DNA from: Thermoplasmata archaeon
Lineage (GTDB): Archaea; Thermoplasmatota; Thermoplasmata; Lutacidiplasmatales; UBA184
NCBI GenBank assembly: GCA_022750115.1
Contig: JAKIWI010000008.1
Coordinates: 18,109-82,108 of the forward strand
Direction of reading: 5' to 3'
Length of the DNA: 64,000 nt
Of this stretch, positions 24,859-34,949 are shown one piece after another. The position numbers were made by a program, and so were the translations under genes. Under the pieces are notes generated by a model, which was given only the letters and a program-made list of their open reading frames with translations, had not been told where the DNA came from and did not search any database. Numbering within the stretch: the first letter of the stretch is position 1; each line of letters opens with the position of its first letter.

Positions 24859-25983
24859 CTAGCGGACGACATCGAGCTCGGGCCCGGACTTCCGGGCGGG
24901 CGCTCCGCCGGCCGAGGGGCCCGCGAAAATCTGGGGGGATTTAACTCCGGTGACCACCAGCATGACCCGGATCGTGCTCTGCATTGTCGGGTCGACGGCG
25001 GCACCCCAGATAATCCGCGCTGTCGGGGAGATCGCCTTCTGGACGACCTCGGCCGCCTTCTGGGCCTCGGAGACGGTCATGTCCGGGCCGCCGGTGACGT
25101 TGATGAGGGCCCCGGTCGCCCCGCCGATGTCGACGTGGAGGAGCGGGGAGTTGATCGCCTCGAGGACGGCGTCCTCGGCACGGTTCTCGCTTTCCGATTC
25201 GCCGATGCCGATGAGGGCGACGCCGCCGCCCTTCATGATCGTGCGGAGGTCGTTGAAATCGAGGTTGACGAGCCCTGGCCGCGTGATGATCTCGGTGATG
25301 CCGCGGATCGCCCGGGCCAGCACCGAGTCCGCGACCTTGAACGCCGTTTGGATCGGGAGCCGCGGGACGAGCTCGAGGAGACGGTCGTTGGGAATCGTGA
25401 TCACGGTGTCGATCGTCGAGCGGAGCCGCTCGAGTCCCCACATCGCGTTCTCGGCGCGGACGAGCCCTTCGGAGGCGAATGGCAGGGTGCAGACCGCGAT
25501 CGTCAGCGGGTTCCCGCCGTTCGCGTCCTTGGCCGCCTGAGCGACGACCGGCGCCGAACCGGTCCCCGTGCCGCCGCCGAGCCCGAGCGTGATGAACACC
25601 ATGTCCGAGTCCGCGAGCGCCTTCTTGAGATCGTCTTCGGCCTCGCGCGCCGCCTGCTCGCCCACCTGGGGCAGAGCCCCTGCCCCGAGCCCGCGCGTGA
25701 GGCGCCGGCCGAGGAGGATCTTCTTCGGAGCGTGGATGGCGAGTAGGTGCTGCGCGTCGGTGTTGCACGCGATCATGTCGGCGCCCGAGAGTCCCTCCTC
25801 GGCGAGCCGGTTGATCGTGTTGCAGCCGCCGCCGCCGCAGCCGACGACCTTGATGTTGGTCTTCAGCGAGGCGAGGACCGCCTCGAGCTCGGCGTCGTCG
25901 TTCGAGGGAGGGGGCCGACTTTCGGAGGTCCGCTTGGTCTCGCTCGGTAGGTGCGCAAGGATCTCCTGCGCAAGCGGTCGCAT
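24859..25983 (-). CDS. ftsZ: cell division protein FtsZ
   Basis: 374 residues. After an N-terminal tail of about 45 residues come [15 protein letters not shown], the tubulin signature [10 protein letters not shown], the synergy-loop region [12 protein letters not shown] and [13 protein letters not shown] end. It polymerises with GTP at the division site. The short C-terminal tail has no clear SepF/FtsA-type binding motif. Start at ATG 25983, about 11 nt behind the transcript start predicted from a TTTTAAT box at 26018-26024. First gene of the ftsZ-secE-spt5-rpl11 run. Confidence 0.95.
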   Translation of the reverse strand: MRPLAQEILAHLPSETKRTSESRPPPSNDDAELEAVLASLKTNIKVVGCGGGGCNTINRLAEEGLSGADMIACNTDAQHLLAIHAPKKILLGRRLTRGLGAGALPQVGEQAAREAEDDLKKALADSDMVFITLGLGGGTGTGSAPVVAQAAKDANGGNPLTIAVCTLPFASEGLVRAENAMWGLERLRSTIDTVITIPNDRLLELVPRLPIQTAFKVADSVLARAIRGITEIITRPGLVNLDFNDLRTIMKGGGVALIGIGESESENRAEDAVLEAINSPLLHVDIGGATGALINVTGGPDMTVSEAQKAAEVVQKAISPTARIIWGAAVDPTMQSTIRVMLVVTGVKSPQIFAGPSAGGAPARKSGPELDVVR

Positions 25984-26017
25984 CTGAAGCGTCCTCGGCG
26001 GAGCGAGCGGTGGTCCC

Positions 26018-26024
26018 ATTAAAA
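26018..26024. promoter_or_regulatory. AT-rich box between divergent ftsZ and mptE-like genes
   Basis: ATTAAAA (TTTTAAT on the other strand) is the only AT-rich stretch in the 77-nt divergent region. It lies 35-41 nt before ftsZ and 37-43 nt before the gene at 26061 and may serve as TATA box for both. Confidence 0.45.
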
Positions 26025-26060
26025 GCATTGGTGGTGGGTTGGCGGCCGTAAGGGTGACCA

Positions 26061-26804
26061 ATGCAGTACGCGCGATGGGCCCCGCAGTACGCCCGCATCG
26101 CGGAGGCGTTCGGGTTCGACCTCGCGCGGGAAGCGGCCGCCGCCGACCGCTTGCGATCGCTCCTCCCCCCTCCCGCCCTGGAGCGACCGCTCGAACGGTG
26201 CGCCGAGCGGATCATCGGCCGAGAAGCGGTCGTCGTCGGCCTTGCCCCCGAGGCCGGGGCCCCCCCGCTCCACCTCCTCGCTCCGACCCAACTACCGCGG
26301 GTCGTCCTCGCCGCCGACGGGGCGACGGCCCGATGTCTCGCGGGCGGGATCGTGCCGGACCTGGTCGTGACGGACCTGGACGGACCGGTCGCCTCCGAGG
26401 TGAACGCGAACGTTCGAGGGGCTCTCACCGTCGTCCACGCCCACGCCGACAACGTCGAGGCCATGGAGCGGTGGGTCCCCGAGTTCTCCGGGGCGCTCGC
26501 GGGGTCGTGGGCGGGTCCGCCGACCCCCGCCCTCCTGGACGCGGGCGGGTTCACGGACGGGGAACGCGCCGCCTTCCTCGCGGCCCACGTCGGGGCGACT
26601 CGGGTGCTGCTGTGGGGATTCGACTTCGACCGCCCAGACGGAGAGTCGGTCGAGGAGCGCGAGACGAAGCGTCGAAAGCTCGCCTTCGCACGACAGGACC
26701 TGCTGCTGCTGGTCTCGGGAGGCGGTCCGCCGATCGACGAGTGGCGGCGGGACGGCAGCCTACGTCCGTTTCAGGCGGAGACGGCCGAAAGGTCGACCCA
26801 GTAG
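26061..26804 (+). CDS. mptE: 6-hydroxymethylpterin diphosphokinase MptE-like (DUF115)
   Basis: 247 residues. The central motif [16 protein letters not shown] and [10 protein letters not shown] with the Asp cluster are typical of the archaeal 6-hydroxymethyl-7,8-dihydropterin pyrophosphokinase and thiamine pyrophosphokinase-like fold. Later FDFDRPDG with KRRKLAFA fits ATP/Mg binding. It would make the pyrophosphate intermediate of folate or methanopterin synthesis. An AAGGGTG stretch 4-10 nt before the ATG may be a ribosome-binding site. The stop overlaps by 34 nt with the convergent glycosyltransferase gene. Confidence 0.82.
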   Translation: MQYARWAPQYARIAEAFGFDLAREAAAADRLRSLLPPPALERPLERCAERIIGREAVVVGLAPEAGAPPLHLLAPTQLPRVVLAADGATARCLAGGIVPDLVVTDLDGPVASEVNANVRGALTVVHAHADNVEAMERWVPEFSGALAGSWAGPPTPALLDAGGFTDGERAAFLAAHVGATRVLLWGFDFDRPDGESVEERETKRRKLAFARQDLLLLVSGGGPPIDEWRRDGSLRPFQAETAERSTQ

Positions 26805-28504
26805 GCCGACGTCCCGCCGTTCTCGTAGACGACGACGAACGGCGGTCCTTCCAACCAGGAGGCGGCGGTCGCGTTCAGCGGCACGGCCGGCTCGCTCGGG
26901 TCGAGAGCGATCCCCGTGGTGCGCATCGTCCCGTCGACGATGACGAGCGAGATCGGGTCGACGAACGGGTCGTGCGGGGCGGGAGAGGACCGTAACTCGC
27001 CGAGGGCGACGCTGAGATTCTTCCCGTCGAAGAGCCCGGGCGTCGATTGCCATGTCGCCGGATTCCCGTCGAAGCCGAACACCATCGAACTGAGTCGGTG
27101 ATCGCTCGCGATCGCCGCGGTGTTCGGAACGGCCATCCCCGTCCACATCCAGACCGCGACGTCGCCGTTCGTCAGGCCTTCTTGGAATCCGCCCAACACC
27201 GCCGGCGGTGGGTAGGCGATCGCGGCGTTCGCCCCGAGGAAGATGACGACCGCAAGACCGGCCGCAATCGCCGCCGGACGGCCACGTCGGTCGCCCACCA
27301 ATCCGACGAGCCGGCCGAGGCTGATCGCTGCGAGGAGTCCCAGCGGGAGGACGAGGTACTCGGCGTGGCGGGCGGGGGAGATCGTCGAGAATCCGGCCGC
27401 GAGGGCGACGAGCGCGGAGAGTCCGACGGCGAGCGTCCACAGGAGGGAAAGCGGCCCCAGTCGCGAGAATCCGAGGAGCCGCCGGGAACTGGTTGTGAAG
27501 ACGATGGCGATCAGCAGCGGCGAAAAGAACAACAACGCGAGCGGATTCGTCACCTGCGAAGTTCCGGGCAGGGGCCGGAAGATCAGGATCGCCAGTCCGC
27601 CGTAGATCCCGATCAGGAGGATCGCCGCGTCCCGGATCACCGAACGGTCGCTCGGGAATTTCACGTGGAACGTCGGTCGGGGGACGTGACGGCGTCGGAA
27701 CGCCACCAAGAGTCCGAGGAAGGCGATCCCTCCGAACGTCCCCGCCACGACGAGGGCGGGCGACAGCGTGTGATGCGGAATGGCGGTGGCGACGATCTTC
27801 TGGAACGCGTTGCCGTTGTAGTACCAGAAGGCGAACGCCGTCCCGAGGAATCCCGCCAGGAACACGAACTCTCGAACCGGGAAGCGCAGGGACCATCGGC
27901 GCGGCCAGACGAACTCCGTAAGGACGACGAGGCCGAGCGCGCTGACGACGAAGAAATAGCTGGAGAGGTGGTGCGTGATGACGAGCCCGGCCGCCGAGAC
28001 CGTCAGTGGCACGTACCACCGAGCGTCCCGCCGGCTTTCGACGAACATCCACAGCATCCCAACGACCAGGAAGTCGCCGAGCGCGAGCGGAGCCGGGTGG
28101 GCGACCGAGAACATCCTCGGCATGAAGACGCTCGACAACGCGGCGCCGAGGATCGCGATCCGGTCGTTCGGGACCAGCCGCCGGAACAGCAGGAACAGCG
28201 GAAGGATTGCCAGGGCGCCGAGGACCGGGGCGACGACCTGCAGGGCCGTCAGGACGTCGGTGCCCGTGGCCCCGGCCGCCGCCGCCGAGACCTCGAAGAG
28301 ACCGGGGAACTGCGGGTAGGCGACCCCCCACCCGGCGTAGCTCATCGTACTCGGCAGGTGGCCGCTCGAGAGCAGCGTCGCCGTGAGCGTGTAGTATTCT
28401 CCGGTGTCACTCCCGAAGATCGGGAACGCGAGCAGCGGTTCGAGCGCGACGAAGACGACGAGCAGGATTGCCGAGCCGAGCCATGCGAGGTCGGCGCGCT
28501 CCAT
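26771..28504 (-). CDS. GT-C-type polytopic glycosyltransferase-like membrane protein
   Basis: 577 residues with about 11-13 membrane helices and a C-terminal outside domain of about 120 residues. The first outside loop has the acidic motif FGSDTGEYYTL, as in GT-C enzymes (ArnT/AglB/PMT-type) that use polyprenyl-linked sugars, and HHLSSYFF in a later loop. The exact acceptor is unknown; glycosylation of surface proteins or lipids is likely given the many sequons on secreted proteins here. ATG at 28504 is used; GTG at 28558 would add 18 basic residues. Confidence 0.72.
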   Translation of the reverse strand: MERADLAWLGSAILLVVFVALEPLLAFPIFGSDTGEYYTLTATLLSSGHLPSTMSYAGWGVAYPQFPGLFEVSAAAAGATGTDVLTALQVVAPVLGALAILPLFLLFRRLVPNDRIAILGAALSSVFMPRMFSVAHPAPLALGDFLVVGMLWMFVESRRDARWYVPLTVSAAGLVITHHLSSYFFVVSALGLVVLTEFVWPRRWSLRFPVREFVFLAGFLGTAFAFWYYNGNAFQKIVATAIPHHTLSPALVVAGTFGGIAFLGLLVAFRRRHVPRPTFHVKFPSDRSVIRDAAILLIGIYGGLAILIFRPLPGTSQVTNPLALLFFSPLLIAIVFTTSSRRLLGFSRLGPLSLLWTLAVGLSALVALAAGFSTISPARHAEYLVLPLGLLAAISLGRLVGLVGDRRGRPAAIAAGLAVVIFLGANAAIAYPPPAVLGGFQEGLTNGDVAVWMWTGMAVPNTAAIASDHRLSSMVFGFDGNPATWQSTPGLFDGKNLSVALGELRSSPAPHDPFVDPISLVIVDGTMRTTGIALDPSEPAVPLNATAASWLEGPPFVVVYENGGTSAYWVDLSAVSA

Positions 28505-28615
28505 CCAAACCCGAGGGCCGGCGGACCGGCGCCTTCGCTTCGCCGAGCCCCGGACCACGGATTATGGTCGCGTTCCACGTCGAGCCGCCCGGCCGACGGA
28601 CGTTCTTTGCCATAC

Positions 28616-28625
28616 CCATAAATAG
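28616..28625. promoter_or_regulatory. TATA-like box between divergent genes
   Basis: CCATAAATAG reads as a TATA element in both directions. On the plus strand it would start transcription at about 28646, which rules out the ATG at 28635 and favours GTG 28662 for the next gene. Confidence 0.5.
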
Positions 28626-28661
28626 GGGGGGCTGATGGGGCCGAATTCGAGGCCTCGACCG

Positions 28662-29075
28662 GTGGCGTCCAAGCGGAAACCGATGCGCAGCTCCGCCGCC
28701 CGGCCGAAGCCGAAGAGTCCGCCTCGCCCAGCCCCCGCGAAACACGCGAAAGCCCCCGCCAAGCCCCCGAAGAAGCCGGCTCCGAAAGCGACTCCCAAGG
28801 CTCCCGCCAAGCCCGCGGCCAAAGCGCCCGCAAAGCCCCCCGTTAAGCCGTCGGGAAAGAAGCCCGCACCCGCCCCGGTGGAGCCGCCGACGGCGATTCC
28901 ATTGCGCGGGGATGGCCGACGCCACCTCCTTTCGCTCTCGTTCCTCCGGGACGGTGACGAGTTCCTCGCGCGGCTCGAGACCGACGCCGGCCAGATCACC
29001 GAGTTGAAGAACCGGTCCCTCGACCAGCTCCTGACGCTCGTCGCGGGCGAGCTCGAAGACCTTCTCGAAAAGTAG
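28662..29075 (+). CDS. histone H1-like Lys/Pro/Ala-rich protein with small C-terminal domain
   Basis: 137 residues from GTG 28662. The first 80 are almost only Lys, Pro and Ala in PAKPPKKPAPK-type repeats, like linker histone tails or AlgP-type proteins. The last 55 form a compact domain (RRHLLSLSFLRDGDEFLARL, QITELKNRSLDQLLTLV). The tail should bind DNA or RNA by charge; the globular part is not recognised. ATG at 28635 lies ahead of the predicted transcript start. Confidence 0.6.
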   Translation: MASKRKPMRSSAARPKPKSPPRPAPAKHAKAPAKPPKKPAPKATPKAPAKPAAKAPAKPPVKPSGKKPAPAPVEPPTAIPLRGDGRRHLLSLSFLRDGDEFLARLETDAGQITELKNRSLDQLLTLVAGELEDLLEK

Positions 29076-29082
29076 CGCCGGC

Positions 29083-29646
29083 TCAGCCGGTCGTCTCGAA
29101 CCGGTCGAAGAACCCGCGGCCGACCAGGTACTGGGCGCTGTGCCCCGCGTTGTCCGAGAGTTCGACGAGCTCGGTCGCCTCGAACCCGAGCAGACCTCCC
29201 GGGTATCGGTGGACGATCCGCGTGGAGAGCGTCGGAGGGGCCGGCCATCGGCGGCGCCGACCGAGCCGGTCGGTGATGACGACGCCCTCCGTCGAGAAGG
29301 TCGCCCCCTTGGGAGCGCGGAGAATCGTGACGAAGGCGCCGACGGCGCCGAGGAACAGCGTGACGATCAAGAGCCAGGCGTAGACGGTCGAATTGTGGGC
29401 GACTCCCGGCGCCGGGGAGGTCGCCGCGAGCGCCGCGAACAGGATGAAGATGAAGACCAGCGCGGTACCGAACATCACGTAGAGTCGGTACGCCCGGCCA
29501 CTCCCGGCGTGGTTGGGCTCGAAGTCGCCGTGGGCACCGATGTCGGCGTCCCAGAACCTTCGACCGGCTTCGTCGGGATCGGTCGCCTTGCGGGGGAGGC
29601 CCTCGGCGGGCTTACGGGCGATCCGGACCGGGCGGGGGCTGGCCAT
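29083..29646 (-). CDS. membrane protein with PH-like beta domain
   Basis: 187 residues. A charged N-terminus of about 50 residues, two membrane helices (about 55-76 and 88-108), then a cytoplasmic beta domain starting [20 protein letters not shown] and ending [11 protein letters not shown]. The order helix pair plus PH-like module matches 11723, 13985, 14547 and 49551, although this copy lies in the core region. Function unknown. Confidence 0.65.
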   Translation of the reverse strand: MASPRPVRIARKPAEGLPRKATDPDEAGRRFWDADIGAHGDFEPNHAGSGRAYRLYVMFGTALVFIFILFAALAATSPAPGVAHNSTVYAWLLIVTLFLGAVGAFVTILRAPKGATFSTEGVVITDRLGRRRRWPAPPTLSTRIVHRYPGGLLGFEATELVELSDNAGHSAQYLVGRGFFDRFETTG

Positions 29647-29711
29647 CCAGTCGAGTTCTAGGGCAGCGGTGGCCCGATAAACTTGACGACGGAGTCCGCC
29701 TTCGGGGCCCC

Positions 29712-30122
29712 GTGACGAGTGCGACCGAGTACCTGTGGTTCGAGACGAAGACCGAGCGAGCGTTCGTGCGGATCACGGACCGGGTCCGCGAGGTCGTGCG
29801 GAAGAGCGGCGTCCGCGAGGGGATGGTGCTCGTCTCCGCGATGCACATCACGGCGGCCGTCTACGTGAACGACAACGAGTCCGGTCTGATCTCGGACATC
29901 GAGGCGTGGGCCGACCGACTCGCCCCGCCCGGCGACTACGCGCACCACCGTACGGGCGAGTCGAACGGTGACGCCCACCTGAAGAATCTCCTGCTCGGTC
30001 ACCAGGTCATTCTTCCGATCACGAAGGGCGACCTCGACCTCGGCCCCTGGGAGCAGGTGTTCTACGCGGAATTCGACGGGCGGCGACGGAAGCGCGTCGT
30101 GGTCAAGGTCCTCGGCGAGTGA
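29712..30122 (+). CDS. YjbQ/UPF0047 family protein
   Basis: 136 residues, the full family length. Typical motifs are [20 protein letters not shown] and [18 protein letters not shown] with the His-rich site, then [20 protein letters not shown]. The family binds a metal through these His and has been linked to thiamine-phosphate synthesis in some organisms; the reaction in archaea is not settled. GTG start at 29712. It is divergent from the membrane protein and convergent with the surface protein at 30144. Confidence 0.9.
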   Translation: MTSATEYLWFETKTERAFVRITDRVREVVRKSGVREGMVLVSAMHITAAVYVNDNESGLISDIEAWADRLAPPGDYAHHRTGESNGDAHLKNLLLGHQVILPITKGDLDLGPWEQVFYAEFDGRRRKRVVVKVLGE

Positions 30123-30143
30123 ATCCGAGCCGGCGGGGGCGGT

Positions 30144-32726
30144 CTACCGGGCGAGGCGGCGTCGGTAGACGACGACGGCCACGAGCGCCATCAGCACGAT
30201 CGCTCCGGCCGCGAGAAGACCGAGTTCGGTGGCGGTAAGACCCCCTCCCGAGTTCGATGTTGCGGCGGAGGGAGGGCACGAAAGCGTTGGCAGCTGTACC
30301 GATAGCGGTGCCGTGATCGTGGTCCCGTTCGCGTCGACCACGGTCACGATCGGCCCGAACGTCCCCGAGACCGCAGCGTAGGTGTGGTTCGACACCGGCC
30401 CATGCTGCACGGGCGCGCCGTCTCCGAAGGTCCAGGTCTCGGTATCGGCGCCGACCCCGCCGGAGGCGTTGGCGGTCAGCCGGACTTGCGTGCTCCGGGG
30501 GTGGCACTGTTGCACGCCCACGATCGCGAACGGATGCGCTGCCAGCGGCGGCGGCGGTGGGGTCGGTGCGACCGAGGTGGTGGCGACGACGACGGAGGTC
30601 GTGACGACGACGCCGAACCCGTCGCTCACGGTCGCGTTCGCGGTGAAGTTCCCCGCGAGCAGGTAGGTGTGATTCACGATCGGCCCGGACGCGGCCGCCG
30701 ACGCGTCCCCGAACGACCATTGGACGTTGTACGGGGCGAGCCCCCCGAAGGGGATGGCCGTGAGTTGCGTCGTGAACGGGGCCGGTCCGTATCCCGGGGA
30801 GGCCATCGCCCCAACCGTGAGGAGAGGGAGGACGTGGATCGAGACGTTGGCGACCGCGTACGCTCCGCCGGATTCGGAGAGATTGAGGACGACGGCGAAC
30901 CATCCCCCGACGGCGAAGGTGTGGAGAATGGCCGCACCCGAGCCGCCGGAATGGTCGCCGAAGTCCCAGGTCCAATTGTAGGGAGCTCCGCTTCCGTTCA
31001 CCTGGCTCCCGTTGAAGCGGACCGAGAGCGGCGCCTCGCCGAAGACGGTCGAACTGTGGATGAACGCCCGAAGGACCGGAGGTGGTCTCGTGGTCAGGAC
31101 CGTGACATTCAGGTGTCGGACGACTCCGGCGGAGTCGGTGACCGTAAGTCGGCCGCTGTGATTGCCCGGGACCTGGAACGTGTGGAGGACGGTCGCCGCG
31201 GAGGAGGTTCCTCCGTCGTCGAACGACCACGCGAACGTGTACGGGAGCATTCCGCCCGTGGCGTTCCCTCGGAAGAGACCCGTCGCCGGCGCGGTGGTCG
31301 CGTTCGGGATCGAGCCGTTTGCCGCGATGGCGAAGGGGAGGCCGTAGGCGTAGAGGTGACCGCCGCCGGAGTCCCCGACCGGCACGAAGAGCCGGCCGTT
31401 CGCGACGACGGATTCCCCGTCGATGGTGGCCCCCGGGGGCGTGGCGTTCCACAGGGGCTTGCCGCTCGCGGCGTCGAGGGCGTACTCGGTCGCCCCCGCG
31501 CCGACGTAGACCAGCCCGTTCGCGGTCGTGAGCGAGGGGTAGATGATGCCCCCCGCGAGGTTCGTTTGCCACTTCACCGAACCGTTCGAGGGGAACACGG
31601 CGTACACGACCCCATACAGCCCGGCCAAGTAGAGGGTCGTTCCGTCGAACGCCCCTCCGGAGAAACCGCCGCCGGTATTGAGGGACCAGGCCGGGGACCA
31701 GTTGGTCGCGGTGACGTTCGAGCGATTGAACGCGTAGGCGACCCCGTTCTTGTTCGTGGCCACGACCAACGGCGGTCCGGTGGAGGGCGTGACGAGCGTC
31801 GCCGTGGACCCAAAGTCGGAGTCGGATCCGACCACGTTCGGGACCTGCCAGTACCCCCGGACGCTGAGGTCGGTCGCGTTGAGGGCGACCATCGATTCCG
31901 AGTACTTCTGGGCCGTACCCGGGTCGTTGCCGGTCGTCACCCACAGCGTGTTGGTCAACGGGTCGGCCGTCGCCGTCGTCCAGATCGAGGTGCCGACATG
32001 ACCGGGCGCCACGGCGTGCCACGTATGGTTCGCCGTGTGGTTGCCCGTGAGGTTGACCTGGAGGAGCGACCCTGGGATCAACGGGCTGTCGAAGCAACTC
32101 GCGGTCCCGATGTAGAGCGAGTGGCCGAAGACGAGCGCGCTCGCCCAGTCGTAGTAGCCGTTCACTCCCGCCCCGGCGAGGAACGACCAGTCGACCGAGC
32201 CGTTCGAGGCGTTCAGCGCGACCCAGGTTCCGTTCGGAGCGCCCAGGTACAGACTACCGTTGGAGTACGCGGGCGTGGAGTCGATCCCTCCGACCGAGCA
32301 ACTGGTCGTCGTGTTGAGGTAGCTCGCCCACCGTTGGGTGCCGTTCGACGCCTCCACCGCGTACTCGTACGCCGCCCACGAACCGACGTACACGGTCCCG
32401 TTCACGACGATCGGGGCGCTGCTGAGGCTCCCGTTCGAGGCGAAGCTCCAGACTTGGGTGAGGTTCGATACGTTGCTCGGAGCGATCGTGCGCTCCCACG
32501 GATTCGACCCGGTATGGGTCGGTCCGCCCATGTATTGGGCCCAGTTGACGGGGCCCGCGGCCACCGATGGGCGGGCAGGTGGAGGGCGGAGCGCCGTCGA
32601 GTGCCCCGGAAGCGCTGTCGGGTGGGGGAGTCCAGCGCGGACGCCGCCAGTCCCGGGAACGAGGGTCGCGAGAAGGACGACGGCGACCAGCGCCGCCGTG
32701 AGCGCGTGCGATGTTGGGCCCCGCAC
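30144..32726 (-). CDS. surface protein with PQQ-like propeller and PKD domains
   Basis: 860 residues. Signal peptide (ALVAVVLLATLVPGTGG), then at about 55-440 a beta-propeller made of PQQ-type repeats (VEASNGTQRW, LNASNGSVDWSF, FPSNGSVKWQT, DAASGKPLW). Four PKD-like domains follow with the WSFDDG/WDFGDH/WSFGDA/WTFGDG motif, and a C-terminal membrane helix with Arg tail (LGLLAAGAIVLMALVAVVVY). Many N-x-S/T sites suggest glycosylation. An adhesive or substrate-binding role at the cell surface is likely; catalytic activity of the propeller is not evident. Confidence 0.85.
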   Translation of the reverse strand: MRGPTSHALTAALVAVVLLATLVPGTGGVRAGLPHPTALPGHSTALRPPPARPSVAAGPVNWAQYMGGPTHTGSNPWERTIAPSNVSNLTQVWSFASNGSLSSAPIVVNGTVYVGSWAAYEYAVEASNGTQRWASYLNTTTSCSVGGIDSTPAYSNGSLYLGAPNGTWVALNASNGSVDWSFLAGAGVNGYYDWASALVFGHSLYIGTASCFDSPLIPGSLLQVNLTGNHTANHTWHAVAPGHVGTSIWTTATADPLTNTLWVTTGNDPGTAQKYSESMVALNATDLSVRGYWQVPNVVGSDSDFGSTATLVTPSTGPPLVVATNKNGVAYAFNRSNVTATNWSPAWSLNTGGGFSGGAFDGTTLYLAGLYGVVYAVFPSNGSVKWQTNLAGGIIYPSLTTANGLVYVGAGATEYALDAASGKPLWNATPPGATIDGESVVANGRLFVPVGDSGGGHLYAYGLPFAIAANGSIPNATTAPATGLFRGNATGGMLPYTFAWSFDDGGTSSAATVLHTFQVPGNHSGRLTVTDSAGVVRHLNVTVLTTRPPPVLRAFIHSSTVFGEAPLSVRFNGSQVNGSGAPYNWTWDFGDHSGGSGAAILHTFAVGGWFAVVLNLSESGGAYAVANVSIHVLPLLTVGAMASPGYGPAPFTTQLTAIPFGGLAPYNVQWSFGDASAAASGPIVNHTYLLAGNFTANATVSDGFGVVVTTSVVVATTSVAPTPPPPPLAAHPFAIVGVQQCHPRSTQVRLTANASGGVGADTETWTFGDGAPVQHGPVSNHTYAAVSGTFGPIVTVVDANGTTITAPLSVQLPTLSCPPSAATSNSGGGLTATELGLLAAGAIVLMALVAVVVYRRRLAR

Positions 32727-32786
32727 GGGAGGGGGACACGGAGCCGTGGGATGAAGCAGCCGGGCGCCCCGGTGTCTCGGCCCTGC

Positions 32787-33896
32787 CTACGCTTCGAGGC
32801 TCGGGTCGACGGTGCCGGGGGCGGCGACCGCGGACGGCTTCGGGTGCGGCTTCGAGAGGTCCACGAGCGGGACCTTTCGGGCGATTTCCCGGGCCATGGC
32901 GGAACAGCTCGAGGGAGCGACGGGTCGGTCGGTGTACCCTGGCAGGGCGAGGTCGTAGGTGACGACCTTCTTCTCGGCGACCGTCTCCCAGACGGCGCGC
33001 CAGACCCGTTCGGCCGCCTCCTCGTTTCCCAGGTGTCGGAGCAGGAGCTCGATGCAGAGGATCTCGGCGACGGGGTTCGCCTTGTCCTGGCCGGCGTACT
33101 TGGGCGCCGAGCCGTGGACCGGCTCGAACAGGGCGATCGAATCGCCGAAGATGGCGCCCGGAGCGATTCCGAGCCCGCCCGCCAGCCCCGCGCACAGGTC
33201 GGAGAGGATGTCCCCGAACAGGTTGGTCGTGACGATGACGTCGTACTCCGACGGCTTCTTCACGAGCTGCATCGCCATGTTGTCGACGAGCCGCTCGTCG
33301 CTCGGGATGTCGGGATAGCGGGCCGCCATCTCGCGGAACGCCGTCTGGAACAGCGCGCCGGTCGTCTTCATGATGTTCGCCTTGTGGACTGCCGTCACCT
33401 TGCGGCGCTTCTGGGCGCGGGCGAGCTCGAACGCGAATCGGACGATCCGGTCCGACGCCTTGCGGGTGATGACGTTCACCGTCTCGGCGGCCGAGTGGTC
33501 GCGGTCGACCCAGTGCTCCACGCCCGAGTAGAGCCCCTCCGTCGCCTCCCGGACGACGATGAGGTCCGTCTCGGGGAACCGGGTCCCCTCGCCCGCGATC
33601 GCGCGGGCCGGTCGAACCGAGGCGTACAGGTCGAGCTGTTGGCGCAGCGCGACGTTCACCGAGCGAAAGCCGGATCCGATCGGAGTGGTGATCGGCCCCT
33701 TGAGGGCGATCTTGTTGCGCTTGATTGAGTCGAGAACAGCGTCGGGGAGCGGAGTGCCGCTCGCACGGATCGCGCGCTCGCCGGCATCGACGACCTCCCA
33801 CTCGAGGTCGACACCCGTCGCGGCGGCGACGAGCTTGGCCGCGTCCGTGACCTCGGGACCGATCCCGTCGCCGGGGATGAGCGTGACCTTCACCAT
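32787..33896 (-). CDS. isocitrate/isopropylmalate dehydrogenase family enzyme
   Basis: 369 residues. It opens [16 protein letters not shown], has [20 protein letters not shown] and [12 protein letters not shown] for substrate and Mg binding, [18 protein letters not shown], and [18 protein letters not shown]. The short form, close to NAD-dependent isocitrate dehydrogenases, fits TCA use, and aconitase is encoded at 56 kb; 3-isopropylmalate or homoisocitrate as substrate cannot be excluded. ATG at 33896 follows a CTTTAA box by 40 nt. Single gene. Confidence 0.88.
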   Translation of the reverse strand: MVKVTLIPGDGIGPEVTDAAKLVAAATGVDLEWEVVDAGERAIRASGTPLPDAVLDSIKRNKIALKGPITTPIGSGFRSVNVALRQQLDLYASVRPARAIAGEGTRFPETDLIVVREATEGLYSGVEHWVDRDHSAAETVNVITRKASDRIVRFAFELARAQKRRKVTAVHKANIMKTTGALFQTAFREMAARYPDIPSDERLVDNMAMQLVKKPSEYDVIVTTNLFGDILSDLCAGLAGGLGIAPGAIFGDSIALFEPVHGSAPKYAGQDKANPVAEILCIELLLRHLGNEEAAERVWRAVWETVAEKKVVTYDLALPGYTDRPVAPSSCSAMAREIARKVPLVDLSKPHPKPSAVAAPGTVDPSLEA

Positions 33897-33954
33897 GGTC
33901 GTAGGGGTCCCTCGGCGCCGTCCACCCGAGGGCCGCTTTAACGGGTGCGGAGGT

Positions 33955-34884
33955 TCACGCGGCGGCCTTCGGGAGCTTCGCGAGGACGCGCCGCATTACG
34001 GCGTCCCGGACGGGCTCCTCCACGACCTCGTTCGACCACACGACGATCACGCCGTCCCAGGTGGTCGGTCCGACGTCGCTGACCTCGATGTGCGGTTCCG
34101 GGCAGCCAGGGATCGGCGGGTGGGCCTTCGTGTACTCTCCGAGCGCCTCCTCGAGGCGGGCGATCGGCACCTTTTGGTCGAACGTCATCCGGATCCGGTA
34201 GCTCCGCGGGCTCGGGTGGCTGAGGTTGACGATCAGCGCGCCGAGGAGCACCTGATTCGGGATCTTCGCTGGCCGGCCGTTGTCGAGCCTGAGGTCGGTG
34301 TAGATCAGCCCGATGTTCCGCACCACTCCCGTGTAGGTCGGGTAGAGGAGCTCGTGCGGGTAGGTCGGCGCGAGCGCCCCGTAGTTCTGGGTGATGACGC
34401 CCACCCGGTCGCCCTCCCGGAACGGGGTGGCGACCGCCATGAGGACGCCCGCGAGCACGTTGGCGAGCACCGTCTGGGCCGCGAGTCCGATGACGATCCC
34501 CGCGAACGCGCTCGAGACCAGCAGGCTCGAGGCCGAGACCCCGAACAGGTTCAACAGCGCGGCCGTCGCGCCCATCGCGATCAGGATGTTGACGATCAGC
34601 CGGACCGCGCCGATGTGACCGAAGTTCCCGATGTGCTCGAGGTAGCTCCGGATCGCGGTCCCGAACAGGACGGCGACGACGTAGGCGAGGAACAGCACCG
34701 CGCCCGCGTCGAGCGCCTTCCAGTAGAGCGGGTTGATCTGGCCGAAGACGTAGGAAACGAGGACCAGGAGCGTGTAGAGGGCGAGGCCCACGACGAAGAC
34801 GGCCGCCAGCCGGAAGCCGAGCCTCAGGTTGGGCGCGGACCGGTCGGGCGCCGCCATCGGCGGTCCGGAGTTCTCATCGGCCAT
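33955..34884 (-). CDS. MscS-family mechanosensitive channel
   Basis: 309 residues. Three to four membrane helices in the first 150, the last being the pore helix with alternating small residues ([20 protein letters not shown], followed by [13 protein letters not shown]). The MscS beta domain follows with [18 protein letters not shown] and PNQVLLG, and an alpha-beta C-terminus. It releases solutes on osmotic downshift. It shares its upstream region, with the inverted repeat at 34916-34943, with the Orc1/Cdc6-like gene. Confidence 0.9.
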   Translation of the reverse strand: MADENSGPPMAAPDRSAPNLRLGFRLAAVFVVGLALYTLLVLVSYVFGQINPLYWKALDAGAVLFLAYVVAVLFGTAIRSYLEHIGNFGHIGAVRLIVNILIAMGATAALLNLFGVSASSLLVSSAFAGIVIGLAAQTVLANVLAGVLMAVATPFREGDRVGVITQNYGALAPTYPHELLYPTYTGVVRNIGLIYTDLRLDNGRPAKIPNQVLLGALIVNLSHPSPRSYRIRMTFDQKVPIARLEEALGEYTKAHPPIPGCPEPHIEVSDVGPTTWDGVIVVWSNEVVEEPVRDAVMRRVLAKLPKAAA

Positions 34885-34915
34885 AGGGTTTGCCGACGGC
34901 GAACGGTGACGGCAT

Positions 34916-34943
34916 AAGATTTCTTATAGTTCTAAGAAATCTT
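34916..34943. promoter_or_regulatory. 11-bp perfect inverted repeat over the orc1/cdc6-like promoter
   Basis: AAGATTTCTTA and TAAGAAATCTT are separated by TAGTTC. The element contains the TATA-like TTATAG (34923-34928), 22-27 nt before the GTG at 34950. It is by far the most AT-rich sequence nearby. Operator for autoregulation, or an origin-type recognition site, are the likely roles. Confidence 0.75.
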
Positions 34944-34949
34944 GGAATC

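Noticed and set aside
30384..33728. A 1,114-codon open frame on the plus strand opposite the PQQ/PKD and IDH genes
   Set aside because: It is an Arg/Gly/Asp-rich antisense shadow of two well-supported minus-strand genes; long stop-free antisense frames are expected at this GC content.
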